Made by a program: the position numbers and the translations under genes
Source of the DNA: JAAYXS01 sp964550375
GTDB lineage: Bacteria > Planctomycetota > Phycisphaerae > UBA1845 > Fen-1342
Assembly (NCBI GenBank): GCA_964550375.1
Contig: CAZJYX010000001.1
Span: forward strand, 202,262-266,261
Direction of reading: 5' to 3'
Length of the DNA: 64,000 nt
Notes under the pieces: model-generated
The model's input: only the letters and a program-made list of their open reading frames with translations
Told to the model about the DNA's origin: nothing
The model's database searches: none
Shown here: positions 1-8,033 of the stretch, one piece after another
Numbering within the stretch: the stretch's first letter is position 1
Layout: each line of letters opens with the position of its first letter

Positions 1-399
1 GAGCTGCTCGTCGGTCCAGCGGTCATCGTGCCGGAAGTGCGTGTGCCCGGACTGCTCCACCAGGCCGTGACACATCAAGGCGCCGGTGCTGACAATGGCG
101 TTGACCATGCCCTGGTCGATCATCTCCGTGATGACCAGGCCCATCTTGGCCATCGTCATCGCCCCGGAGAGCGTCATGACGACGAAGCACTTCTCGTCAC
201 TCGCCATCTCGTGCAGGATGCTGGCGGCCTCCCCCAGGGACCGGCCGGAGAACGCGGTGCGCGACATCTGGTCGAGCATCTGCGAAAACGTGCCGGCCTG
301 TCGCACATCCAGCGGCTCCAGGGGCTGTAGTGCATCATTCCAGCCTTCGCGCAGTTGCTGCGCCGGACGAACCGCTGCCTTCTTCCGCTTTTCAGCCAT
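1..399 (-). CDS. Deoxyhypusine synthase-like protein (N-terminal part, runs off the window)
   Basis: The minus-strand frame opens at an ATG ending at base 399 and stays open to the window edge, giving the first 133 residues. The stretches LSGAMTMAKMGLVITEMID, VNAIVSTGALMCHGLVEQ and GHTHFRHD match the NAD-binding core of the deoxyhypusine synthase family. Most bacteria lack hypusine, and bacterial members often act on other amines (for example homospermidine synthase-like enzymes), so the substrate is open. The active-site lysine would lie in the missing C-terminal part. The upstream neighbour at 529 is divergent. Confidence 0.85.
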   Translation of the reverse strand, partial: MAEKRKKAAVRPAQQLREGWNDALQPLEPLDVRQAGTFSQMLDQMSRTAFSGRSLGEAASILHEMASDEKCFVVMTLSGAMTMAKMGLVITEMIDQGMVNAIVSTGALMCHGLVEQSGHTHFRHDDRWTDEQL

Positions 400-528
400 G
401 CCCAAGCTCTCCCACACTTACAAGACAGCCCGCGCCAGCGGGGCAACTCGTCACCTTACGGCCGCACGCGCGCAAGTCAAGCGTGACGCCGGGCCGCAGG
501 CGCCGCGCGGCACGTGCGTGCTCCGATC

Positions 529-1824
529 ATGGCGACCCGATATGATCCGGGCGTGACCCAACCCGTGCTTCCAGACCTGGTCGACGTGGCAATTGTCGGC
601 GGCGGGGCCGCCGGACTGGCAACGGCTATCTTCGCCGCGCGCCGCTCGGTCGGCCGAAGTATCGTCATTCTGGACGGCGCGCGGCGGCTGGGGGCGAAGA
701 TCCTCGTTGCGGGCGGCGGGCGCTGCAACGTAACCAATCGAGTGGTTTCGGCGGCTGACTACTGCGGCGGCAGTTTGCACAGGATCGCGCGCGTGCTGGC
801 GGCCTTCCCGGTGCCGCGGACGGTCGCGTTCTTCCAGGAGCTGGGCGTCGAGCTCCATGAGGAGGCAGGCGGCAAGCTGTTCCCGACCACCAACAAAGCC
901 CGGACCGTACTGGACGCGCTGCTGGCCGAGGTGGAGCGTTGCGGCGTGCGGATCCTCACCGAGCAGCGCGTAACGACCGTCGAGCCGCGCGACGACGGCT
1001 TCCGCATTGTGACGGCGACATTGACGCTGCACGCCCGGCGGGTGGTCCTGGCCACGGGCGGCTGCGCGTTGCCAAAGACCGGCAGTGACGGGGCGGGTTA
1101 CGCGCTGGCGGAGCGTCTGGGACATGCGCTTGTCCCGCCCACGCCGGCGCTGGTGCCGCTGGTATTGGCGGGCGATTCCCACAGGTCGCTCTCCGGAATA
1201 GCACAGGACGTTGAGTTGACGGTACGTGCCGCCGGCGCGAAGGCCGTGCGGGTGCGCGGTGCACTGCTCTGGACGCACTTCGGCGTCAGCGGGCCGGCGG
1301 TGCTGGACGCCTCCCGGCACTGGCTGCGCGCCCGGCTGGCCGGGCAGGCGGTGGATCTGGCGGTGAGCTTTCTGCCCGGCGCGGATCTCGCCGGCGCCGA
1401 ACAGCGCTTGCTCGAACTGGCCGCGGCGCACCCGAAGGCCCAGGTACACAGCGCCCTGGCGCGCCTGGTGCCGGCGCGGGTGGCGGGGGCGTTGCTGCAT
1501 GAACTCGGGCTCGACGGGGCGTTGCCGCTGGCGCACTTCCCCAAGCCGCAGCGCCGCCGACTTGTGCAAGCGCTGGCGGCGTGGCCGCTGCCGGTGCGTG
1601 ATAGTCGCGGCTACCAGCACGCCGAGGTGACGGCCGGCGGTGTGCCACTGAACGAGGTCGATCCCGGCAGCATGGTCTCGCGCAAGTGCCCGGGACTCCA
1701 CCTGGTCGGCGAGATTCTCGATGTGGACGGGCGCATCGGCGGCTTCAACTTCCAGTGGGCCTGGGCCAGTGCGTGGGTAGCCGGCAGCTTCTTGGGCCGG
1801 CCGGCCAGCCCGGACAGCGGCTAG
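529..1824 (+). CDS. NAD(P)/FAD-dependent oxidoreductase, BaiN/YhiN (HI0933) family
   Basis: A 431-residue flavoprotein. The N-terminal dinucleotide-binding motif VGGGAAGLA sits near residues 24-32, followed by GAKILVAGGGRCNVTN, a signature of the HI0933/YhiN family. The C-terminus has the family FAD motif GEILDVDGRIGGFNFQWAWASA. Members are cytosolic flavoproteins of mostly unknown physiological role; some reduce bile-acid intermediates. The ATG at 529 was chosen over an in-frame GTG at 514 because both precede the Rossmann motif and neither has a clear ribosome site. The gene stands alone, divergent from the gene at 399. Confidence 0.9.
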   Translation: MATRYDPGVTQPVLPDLVDVAIVGGGAAGLATAIFAARRSVGRSIVILDGARRLGAKILVAGGGRCNVTNRVVSAADYCGGSLHRIARVLAAFPVPRTVAFFQELGVELHEEAGGKLFPTTNKARTVLDALLAEVERCGVRILTEQRVTTVEPRDDGFRIVTATLTLHARRVVLATGGCALPKTGSDGAGYALAERLGHALVPPTPALVPLVLAGDSHRSLSGIAQDVELTVRAAGAKAVRVRGALLWTHFGVSGPAVLDASRHWLRARLAGQAVDLAVSFLPGADLAGAEQRLLELAAAHPKAQVHSALARLVPARVAGALLHELGLDGALPLAHFPKPQRRRLVQALAAWPLPVRDSRGYQHAEVTAGGVPLNEVDPGSMVSRKCPGLHLVGEILDVDGRIGGFNFQWAWASAWVAGSFLGRPASPDSG

Positions 1825-1922
1825 TCGCGCATGTGGCCTTGGGCCGCGCGGCCGGTTAGCCTGAACCGGGGCCAGGCGAACCGTACGCGCAGCAGACGTG
1901 TAGGGGCAAAGAGAGAGCAGCT

Positions 1923-3980
1923 ATGAGCAAGCGGTCGTGGTGGCGGGGGACTTGGTGGGTGTTCGCCGTAGTATGCATGACGTTGGGCGGTCCGGGCTGT
2001 CATGCCAGGACGGCGCCGGGTCAGCGGCCCGGGCCCTGTGCCGGGCCGGCCCTGCCGCCCGCGCACAGCGGCGGGCCGCTGCCTGGTCAGCGGGAACCGG
2101 TTGCCGCGCCAGCGGGTCCGCAGACCGGAGCCAACCTGAGCATTCTCAGCGTGCAGATCGTCGACGCCAACGGAGTGGCGCTGCTGCCCGTGGCCGGCAA
2201 GAACTTCTGGGTGCGCGTCGACTACCGCTACCGCGACCCGGTTGCGAGTCCCTTCACGATCCGACGCGCGGTGAACGGCTGGTCTCATTCGGCCAGGGTG
2301 GACTTGGGTGGCGGCCAGCGCGGCGAAACGTATTGGTGGCACAACTGGGGTGTGTGGCTGATGCACCACGGCGGGACTTACAGCCTCACCGTCACGTTGG
2401 ACGCGGATGATGACATCGTTGAGACGGACGAGTCCGACAATGCACTCACGATCACGTTTGACGTCATGGGCGACGTGACGGCCGAATGGGCGCTGGTGCA
2501 GGCGGAGTCGGGGCGGGCCCTGCTCGGAGACGGGACGGACGTCATCGTGGGGACCATGGATGACGCGTTCGACTTCCTGCACCCGTGGTTTGACGGCGAG
2601 GACTCACGCGGTCGGCCGCGGCTGGTAGCGGCGGCGCAGAACGCGCTGGGCATCGACGGCAGCCCGCTCAACACCGACCACGCGACCGCACTGATGGGTA
2701 TCGTGCTGGCGAAGGGCCTGAACAGCGGCGACCTGACCGGGTTGGCGCCGGACGCACGGTACGTGACGGCGGAGTTCATCAACCGGGCGGGCATGTCAGA
2801 CTTGCCGGTGCCACACGTGCTGGATGCGGCGGGATTCCTGGTCGCGCACGGGGCCGAGGTCATCAACATGAGCTGGTCGTGGTGGTTCGGGTCGGAGACG
2901 CAGTGTTACACCGGCGAAACGGTGGTGACCAACCTGATGGCCGACTACCTGGCGTACGGACGGAACATCGTTTGTGTGGCCGGTGTCAATCAACTGCCGG
3001 AGCACGCGCACCCCACGGCGCCCGGCTCGTCACGGAACATCATCACGGTGGGCGGGTTGCAGGACGACCTGCTGCACGTCTGGGAGCAGCAGAATCACGG
3101 GCCCACGCTGGACGGGCGCGCCAAGCCGGATGTGCTCGGCAACGACGCGGAGCGGGCGGTTGCCACACACGCCGGCTGGCGCCGGGGCATGCCGGCGGCC
3201 GAGGGCTACGTCGGCACGAGTTTCGCCGCTCCGTTCGTGACCGGTGCGGCGGCCCAACTGCTCGATTACGGCAAGCGCAACGGGCAGAGCACTGACCACC
3301 GCGTGATCAAGGCCATCATCATGAACTCGGCCGGCAAAGCGCGCGCTGCCGACGGCGCGGCCTGGTCGCACAGCGCCACGCAACCACTTGATGACCAGCA
3401 AGGAACTGGTGTAATCAGCCTGGTGCGCATGTACGAGATGTACTCGGCCGGTGCGCAGCGTCCCGTCGAGGCCGCCGTGCCGGGCTACGCTTTCGGGGAG
3501 GTGAGCGGAGTCGCGAACCAGAGCGACCCGCGCGGGTGCGTGTGCTACCGGCTGGGGCGGCTCGAAACGGGCGGGGCCACGCTCTCGGCCACGCTGGTTT
3601 GGGATCGGCATACGTTCTGGCACGACGCCAATGGCAACGGCCTGATCGACGCCGCGGACTCCTTCTACACCAGCCCCACGGACTGTCAGGACAACCTGGA
3701 CCTGGTGCTCTATCGCGACGGGGTGGTGTTAGCCGCTTCGCGGAGCCTCGTTGATACGGTTGAGCATATCTACGTGCCGGCCGCGCCGGCGGGCCGGTAT
3801 GAGCTGTGCGTCGAGCGCTTGGCGGTGGCCGGGTCCGGCCCGGGCGAGGAATACGCGCTGGCTTGGCACGCGGACGGCGAATGGACGGCCCTGCCAAGCG
3901 GCGATCTTAACGACGATGGCAGCTTGGATGCGTCTGACGCTGACGCCTTCGCGCAGCGCCTGCTGAACACGGCGCCGTAG
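1923..3980 (+). CDS. Secreted S8 (subtilisin-like) serine peptidase with CARDB-like and dockerin-like parts
   Basis: A 685-residue exported protein. The N-terminus has a hydrophobic stretch (residues 11-25) ending near Cys26, so it is either a signal peptide or an imperfect lipoprotein signal. Residues about 70-178 resemble a CARDB-type beta-sandwich (VETDESDNALTITFDV). The S8 domain follows, with the catalytic residues in place: Asp213 (GTMDDAFD), His253 (DHATALMG), the oxyanion Asn356 (VAGVN) and Ser433 (GTSFAAPFVTG). The end carries one calcium-loop repeat, GDLNDDGSLDASDADAF, like half a dockerin. No classical inhibitor propeptide is recognisable. Likely an extracellular or surface protease. 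Confidence 0.9.
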   Translation: MSKRSWWRGTWWVFAVVCMTLGGPGCHARTAPGQRPGPCAGPALPPAHSGGPLPGQREPVAAPAGPQTGANLSILSVQIVDANGVALLPVAGKNFWVRVDYRYRDPVASPFTIRRAVNGWSHSARVDLGGGQRGETYWWHNWGVWLMHHGGTYSLTVTLDADDDIVETDESDNALTITFDVMGDVTAEWALVQAESGRALLGDGTDVIVGTMDDAFDFLHPWFDGEDSRGRPRLVAAAQNALGIDGSPLNTDHATALMGIVLAKGLNSGDLTGLAPDARYVTAEFINRAGMSDLPVPHVLDAAGFLVAHGAEVINMSWSWWFGSETQCYTGETVVTNLMADYLAYGRNIVCVAGVNQLPEHAHPTAPGSSRNIITVGGLQDDLLHVWEQQNHGPTLDGRAKPDVLGNDAERAVATHAGWRRGMPAAEGYVGTSFAAPFVTGAAAQLLDYGKRNGQSTDHRVIKAIIMNSAGKARAADGAAWSHSATQPLDDQQGTGVISLVRMYEMYSAGAQRPVEAAVPGYAFGEVSGVANQSDPRGCVCYRLGRLETGGATLSATLVWDRHTFWHDANGNGLIDAADSFYTSPTDCQDNLDLVLYRDGVVLAASRSLVDTVEHIYVPAAPAGRYELCVERLAVAGSGPGEEYALAWHADGEWTALPSGDLNDDGSLDASDADAFAQRLLNTAP

Positions 3981-4072
3981 CACCGGGCGCGCCGGCCGGC
4001 CCAGGCTTGTCATGCCCAGGCGCGGGCATTACCCTCCGGGGCGCTGCTCGGACGCGGCGCAGGAATTCCACC

Positions 4073-4078
4073 AGGAGG
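4073..4078 (+). promoter_or_regulatory. Shine-Dalgarno AGGAGG of the pseudopilin-like gene
   Basis: A perfect AGGAGG lies 7 bases before ATG 4086 and decides that start over the GTG at 4080. Confidence 0.8.
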
Positions 4079-4085
4079 AGTGCTC

Positions 4086-4859
4086 ATGCCCAGACGAGAA
4101 CGCGCTTTCACCCTCATCGAATTATTGGTCGTCATCGCGATCGTGTCGCTGCTGGTTGCCGTGCTGCTGCCGGCACTGGCGGGGGCGCGGGGACAGGCCA
4201 GGCAGACGGGCTGCGCGTCCAACCTCCGGCAACTCGGGCTGGCGCTGCAGATGTATGGCGACACCAATGGCAACTGGCTGCCCAGTTGGTCGATGTGGCA
4301 CGTGTGGGGGTGGTACGGCACGGACCTGGACGGCACGCGCGGGGATGATCCCGGGCCGGCCTGGAGCGAATGGTTGAAGCTGGAGGGGGTGCTGCCGGCC
4401 ATCAACATCTACCAGTGTCCCGAGTTCCCGAGCAGTGTACCGGTCAGCTACTTCATCACGGCCTACGCCGCCTGGGAGCGTGACGAGCGCCGCAGCACGC
4501 AGCTCACCCGGCTGCGCTACCCGGCCGAGTTCGTGCTCAGCGGGGACTGCACCAATCCGATGTTCTACGCGCCGCCGTTCGGCACGAACACGGAGTTGCA
4601 GATCGACGACGCCGACATGGACAACGCCACGCAGCCTTGCCTGAACATTGACCTGGACAACATGCCGGATCCGCACTCGGGCGCACCGGTCGCCTGGCTG
4701 AATCCCATGCATGGGCGGCGTCGGAACAACGTGCTGTTCGCCGATGGGCACGTGCTGACGGCGGGGCGCTTTGTGCGGCACAGCATGACGTTGGACACGG
4801 AGCAGCGCGGCATCGCCTGGGGCGAGCTCGATTTGGAGGACGCGGGTGCCGCTAAGTAG
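4086..4859 (+). CDS. Prepilin-type cleavage/methylation protein with a C-terminal HxnDG motif
   Basis: A 257-residue protein starting with a short basic leader and the type IV prepilin motif FTLIELLVVIAIVSLLVAVLL, which forms the membrane and pilin helix. The rest is a variable globular domain ending in MHGRRRNNVLFADGHV. This resembles the H-X9-DG signature of the large planctomycete pseudopilin-like family, but here ten residues separate His from Asp-Gly. The ATG at 4086 was chosen because a perfect AGGAGG (4073-4078) lies 7 bases before it; an in-frame GTG at 4080 is too close. Cleavage by a prepilin peptidase is expected. The true function of the family is unknown. Confidence 0.87.
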   Translation: MPRRERAFTLIELLVVIAIVSLLVAVLLPALAGARGQARQTGCASNLRQLGLALQMYGDTNGNWLPSWSMWHVWGWYGTDLDGTRGDDPGPAWSEWLKLEGVLPAINIYQCPEFPSSVPVSYFITAYAAWERDERRSTQLTRLRYPAEFVLSGDCTNPMFYAPPFGTNTELQIDDADMDNATQPCLNIDLDNMPDPHSGAPVAWLNPMHGRRRNNVLFADGHVLTAGRFVRHSMTLDTEQRGIAWGELDLEDAGAAK

Positions 4860-4886
4860 CAGCGGGTAGCGCCGGAGCGCGATGGG

Positions 4887-6044
4887 TCAGTAGCGGATGC
4901 GTTTCCGGGCCAGCGCCGCCAGATCATCGAGGCCGGCCAGGATCTGTGCGATGCGCGGGCCCGCTTGCCCGTCGCCATAGACGCTACGGCCGCGCCGGCG
5001 AACCTTCAAGCGCAGGGCGCGGCGCAGGCCGGCGCGCACGGCCCGCTCAGACTCCGCCACGCAGATGACCGACGACCCGGCCGGCTCGCGGCCGGCCTGG
5101 CGGTCGCCGATGGTGACGGAGGGTGTGCCCGCCAACGGCGCTTCGATGACGCCGCTCGACGAGTTCCCAACCAGAACGTCAACACTCATCAGCAGCCGCA
5201 GGAAGTCATCGCGCGGCAGGGAGCGGTGCGTCGTGATAGCCGCTCGCTCACTCTCGCGTTCATGTCGGCGAATCGCCCGCAGAACGCCGCTTTGCCCGCG
5301 ATCCGTGTTGGGATAGATGATGACCCGCTGCAAGCCGGCGGCGGCGACGGCATCCAACAGTGTGTTCATCGCCCGTTCTTCGACGGCCGGCGGGCGCCCG
5401 CTAGCGTGAAATATGACCAGCGCATGTCCCGCCCGGCTGCGGCGCGGCGGTTGCTCGACCAGCAGCTCGCGCAACCGATCCAGCCCCGGCGCGCCCACGA
5501 CGTAGACGCGCTCCGGCGTCTCGCCCATGCGCACGAGCCGGCGGGCGGCGCGGCGTGTGGCGGGAAAATGCACGTGGGCCAGCTTGGTGATGGCATGGCG
5601 CAGGCTGTCGTCGAAGTCGCCCGGGGCCACGTCGCCGCCGTGGACGTGCGCCAGCACGCGGCCCGTAGTGACGGCCGCCAGCGCGCCGGCCATGGCCTCG
5701 ATGCGGTCGCCCAGCACCAGGACAATGTCGGTGCGGGCCTGCGCCAAGAAGGCGGCGATGCCGGCCACGCCGCGCGCCAGGCCGGCCGCCTGGTCGAGCG
5801 GATCGTCCGAGCCCGTTTGCATGGGAACCTGCGCATCGACGCGCCAGCCGTCGCGCGTGATTACATCAGCCGTGCGGCCGAATTCCGGCAGCAAGTGGAT
5901 GCCGGTCACGACGGTCTGGAGCTTCAGCCGGGGTTCCGCCGCGATGGCCGTCATGACCGATTGCAGCAGGCCGTACTCGGCGCGCGTGCCCGTGAGGACG
6001 GCGACGCGGCGCGGCTGGCGGCGGCTCACGCGATGAGATCCCAT
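4887..6044 (-). CDS. neuC: UDP-N-acetylglucosamine 2-epimerase (hydrolysing), NeuC family
   Basis: A 385-residue enzyme expected to turn UDP-GlcNAc into ManNAc and UDP, the first step of sialic acid synthesis. Family motifs are VLTGTRAEYGLL near the N-terminus, HVHGGDVAPGDFDDSLRHAI in the middle and VGNSSSGVIEA in the nucleotide-binding C-terminal half. It is the last gene of a neuA-neuB-neuC run. The ATG at 6044 overlaps the end of neuB by 19 bases. An in-frame GTG at 6029 would instead give a four-base GTGA overlap with the neuB stop and is a credible alternative. A GDP-linked legionaminic acid epimerase (LegG-type) cannot be ruled out from sequence alone. Confidence 0.9.
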   Translation of the reverse strand: MGSHRVSRRQPRRVAVLTGTRAEYGLLQSVMTAIAAEPRLKLQTVVTGIHLLPEFGRTADVITRDGWRVDAQVPMQTGSDDPLDQAAGLARGVAGIAAFLAQARTDIVLVLGDRIEAMAGALAAVTTGRVLAHVHGGDVAPGDFDDSLRHAITKLAHVHFPATRRAARRLVRMGETPERVYVVGAPGLDRLRELLVEQPPRRSRAGHALVIFHASGRPPAVEERAMNTLLDAVAAAGLQRVIIYPNTDRGQSGVLRAIRRHERESERAAITTHRSLPRDDFLRLLMSVDVLVGNSSSGVIEAPLAGTPSVTIGDRQAGREPAGSSVICVAESERAVRAGLRRALRLKVRRRGRSVYGDGQAGPRIAQILAGLDDLAALARKRIRY

Positions 6045-7063
6045 GTCAGTATCGTATCGGACGGCACGTCGGTCGCGACCGTGCGGCCCAGGAGGCTTTC
6101 CAGCTCGTCGGGCGGAATGCCGCCGGCGGGACGCTTGAGCGTGAGCATCTCGGCTGTCAGCGTGGTGCCGGCCGGCACCGGCACGGCGGCCACTACGCTG
6201 CGCCCGGCCGCGGCCCGCACGTCCGCTTCCAGATCGGTCAGACCCAGCGCGCCGCTGCCAAGGGCCAACTCGACGGTGCGGACCGCGCGGACATACTCCG
6301 CCAGCCCGGCCGGATCGACCGACATGGCGTGATCGGGGCCCGCCGCGCTGCGGTCCAGCGTGAAGTGTTTCTCCAGCACGCAGGCGCCGGCGGCCACGGC
6401 CCAGGCGCCGGTCTGCATTTCGACGGTGTGATCGCTGAAGCCGACCGGCCGGCCGAAGGTATCCCGCAATGTCCTGATGGCGCGCAGGTTCGCGGCCGCC
6501 AGCGGCGTCGGGTAGCTGCTCACGCAGTGCAGGAGGATCAGCCGTTCGCCGGCGCCCCAGGTGCGCAGGCGGCCGACGGCGGCCTGTATCTCGCCGGCCG
6601 TCGCCGCACCCGTGGAGACAATCAGCGGCAGGCTGGCGTCGGCCGCACGGCGCAGCAACGGCACGTTGTTCAGGTCGGTCGAGGCGATCTTGAGGGCCGG
6701 CACGCCGAGGGCCGTCAGCCGATCCACATCCGCCGGACTGAAGGGCGTGGCCAGGAACTCGATGTTGCTAGCGCGGCAATGGGCGGCGATGCGGGCCAGG
6801 TCGGCGTCCGACAGTTCGAGCCGCGCGAGCATCTGTTGCTGCGACGCGACGCCGGTCTGTTGCCGCTGGTACTCGGCGGACGCCGCCGCCGCCGTGGTCA
6901 GTTCGGCGGCCCGGAAGACCTGGAACTTCACGGCGTCCGCGCCGGCCGCCGCGGCCACATCCACGAGTTGGAGCGCCAACTCAAGGCTACCATCGTGGTT
7001 GACGCCGGCTTCCGCCACTACGTACGTGCGCACCCCGGCACCAACTGCCCGCGGGCCGATCAT
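6026..7063 (-). CDS. neuB: N-acetylneuraminate synthase (NeuB family)
   Basis: A 345-residue protein, the usual NeuB length. It condenses ManNAc (or a related hexose) with phosphoenolpyruvate. The TIM-barrel part shows VVAEAGVNHDGSLELALQLV, DAVKFQVF and VGFSDHTVEM, with the metal and PEP-binding residues expected of the family. The C-terminal antifreeze-like SAF domain follows (AVPVPAGTTLTAEMLTLKRP). The start is the ATG ending at 7063, 22 bases after the neuA stop and preceded by GGAAG. A longer open frame upstream only runs antisense-free through neuA and is not coding. Its stop overlaps the start of neuC. Confidence 0.93.
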   Translation of the reverse strand: MIGPRAVGAGVRTYVVAEAGVNHDGSLELALQLVDVAAAAGADAVKFQVFRAAELTTAAAASAEYQRQQTGVASQQQMLARLELSDADLARIAAHCRASNIEFLATPFSPADVDRLTALGVPALKIASTDLNNVPLLRRAADASLPLIVSTGAATAGEIQAAVGRLRTWGAGERLILLHCVSSYPTPLAAANLRAIRTLRDTFGRPVGFSDHTVEMQTGAWAVAAGACVLEKHFTLDRSAAGPDHAMSVDPAGLAEYVRAVRTVELALGSGALGLTDLEADVRAAAGRSVVAAVPVPAGTTLTAEMLTLKRPAGGIPPDELESLLGRTVATDVPSDTILTWDLIA

Positions 7064-7085
7064 GACTTCCGCGCCATGACCGGGA

Positions 7086-7757
7086 CTAGAGGGCTGAGCA
7101 GTGCTCCGGATCGGCCTGTCGCAGCAGGAACTCGGCATGTTGCAGGTCTTCCGCCGTGTCGATATCCACGCCGCGCGCCCGTGGCATGGGATGAACCAGC
7201 GTGCGGGTGGGGCGTCGGTCGGCCAAGTAGTCTTCGACGTCGTGGATGTAGATGGCGCCGTTAAGGCCGTAGATAACATCTCGTCCCGGCAGAGGTTCGA
7301 AGCGGCCGTCCTTGCCGACGCGGCCCAGCCATGACGCCGGGCGGACCGGTGAGACAGACACGACGGCGCACGGGGCGTTCGCCTCGTACGTGGCCCAGGC
7401 CTGCTGAATGTCCTCCGCCGGGCGAAGTGGAGAGGTCGGCTGGAGAATCATGACGGCTTCGTAGGTTTCGCCGCGCCGCGCTAACCACTGTAGTAAAAAG
7501 CGGTTAGCGTCGAGCATGGGCGTGTCGTCGCGGGCCAGTTGTGCGGGCCGCAGCACGGGGCAGGCTACGTCGAACTCGGCCGCGACGTCCGCCAGCGCGC
7601 GGCTGTCCGTGTTGATGTAGACCGCGGAGAGCACGCCGCTGTCAAGGGCGGCCCGGCAGGTGTAGCTCATTAGCGGCCGGCCGTCGAGCGGGGCGAGGTT
7701 CTTGTTCGGCAGCCGTTTCGACCCGGCCCGGGCCGGTATGATTCCCACAACATCCAT
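7086..7757 (-). CDS. neuA: Acylneuraminate cytidylyltransferase (CMP-nonulosonate synthetase)
   Basis: A 223-residue nucleotidyltransferase. The N-terminal IIPARAGSKRLPNKNLAPLDG is the CTP-binding signature of CMP-sialic acid synthetases; LQPTSPLRPAEDIQ and the C-terminal RGVDIDTAEDL complete the fold. It activates the NeuB product to the CMP sugar in the cytoplasm. It is the first gene of the run and no sialyltransferase or transporter for the product is adjacent. The CMP-sugar could be Neu5Ac, legionaminic or another nonulosonic acid. Confidence 0.93.
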   Translation of the reverse strand: MDVVGIIPARAGSKRLPNKNLAPLDGRPLMSYTCRAALDSGVLSAVYINTDSRALADVAAEFDVACPVLRPAQLARDDTPMLDANRFLLQWLARRGETYEAVMILQPTSPLRPAEDIQQAWATYEANAPCAVVSVSPVRPASWLGRVGKDGRFEPLPGRDVIYGLNGAIYIHDVEDYLADRRPTRTLVHPMPRARGVDIDTAEDLQHAEFLLRQADPEHCSAL

Positions 7758-7971
7758 GTTGCACTCACTGTAGGTTCGCGGAGTCGGCCCGCTGACGGCT
7801 GGGCGTCGGGCCCTACGGTCGCCAGTCGGCCGAGCACGACCAGCGGCAGCACGCGTTCGACCAGCATGGCCATCATCAGCGGGGTCATTCCGTAGTGATA
7901 TAGATCGACGTGCTGGCGGATTCCTCTGGAGAGGTTTCGGTGTGTGACGGTCTTAAGGAGGCCGGAGGACG

Positions 7972-8009
7972 GGTTCACGCCCGCGGTACGATGACGGCCG
8001 GCGTGAACC
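7972..8009 (-). terminator. Terminator-like hairpin after mutS
   Basis: A perfect 10-bp inverted repeat, GGTTCACGCC and GGCGTGAACC, with an 18-base loop, starting about 25 bases past the mutS stop and before neuA. No T-run follows, so intrinsic termination is not assured; it may instead protect the 3' end. Confidence 0.5.
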
Positions 8010-8033
8010 AGGCGGCCGCCCGCTTGAGCCAGC

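Noticed and set aside
451..1701. A 416-residue minus-strand frame across the BaiN-type gene
   Set aside because: Composition is Arg/Gln/His-rich and the plus strand encodes a full flavoprotein.
7670..7978. A 102-residue minus-strand frame with a hydrophobic stretch (MTPLMMAMLVERVLPLVVLG)
   Set aside because: It overlaps the start of neuA in another frame, covers the post-mutS hairpin and has no recognisable family. Weak evidence at best.
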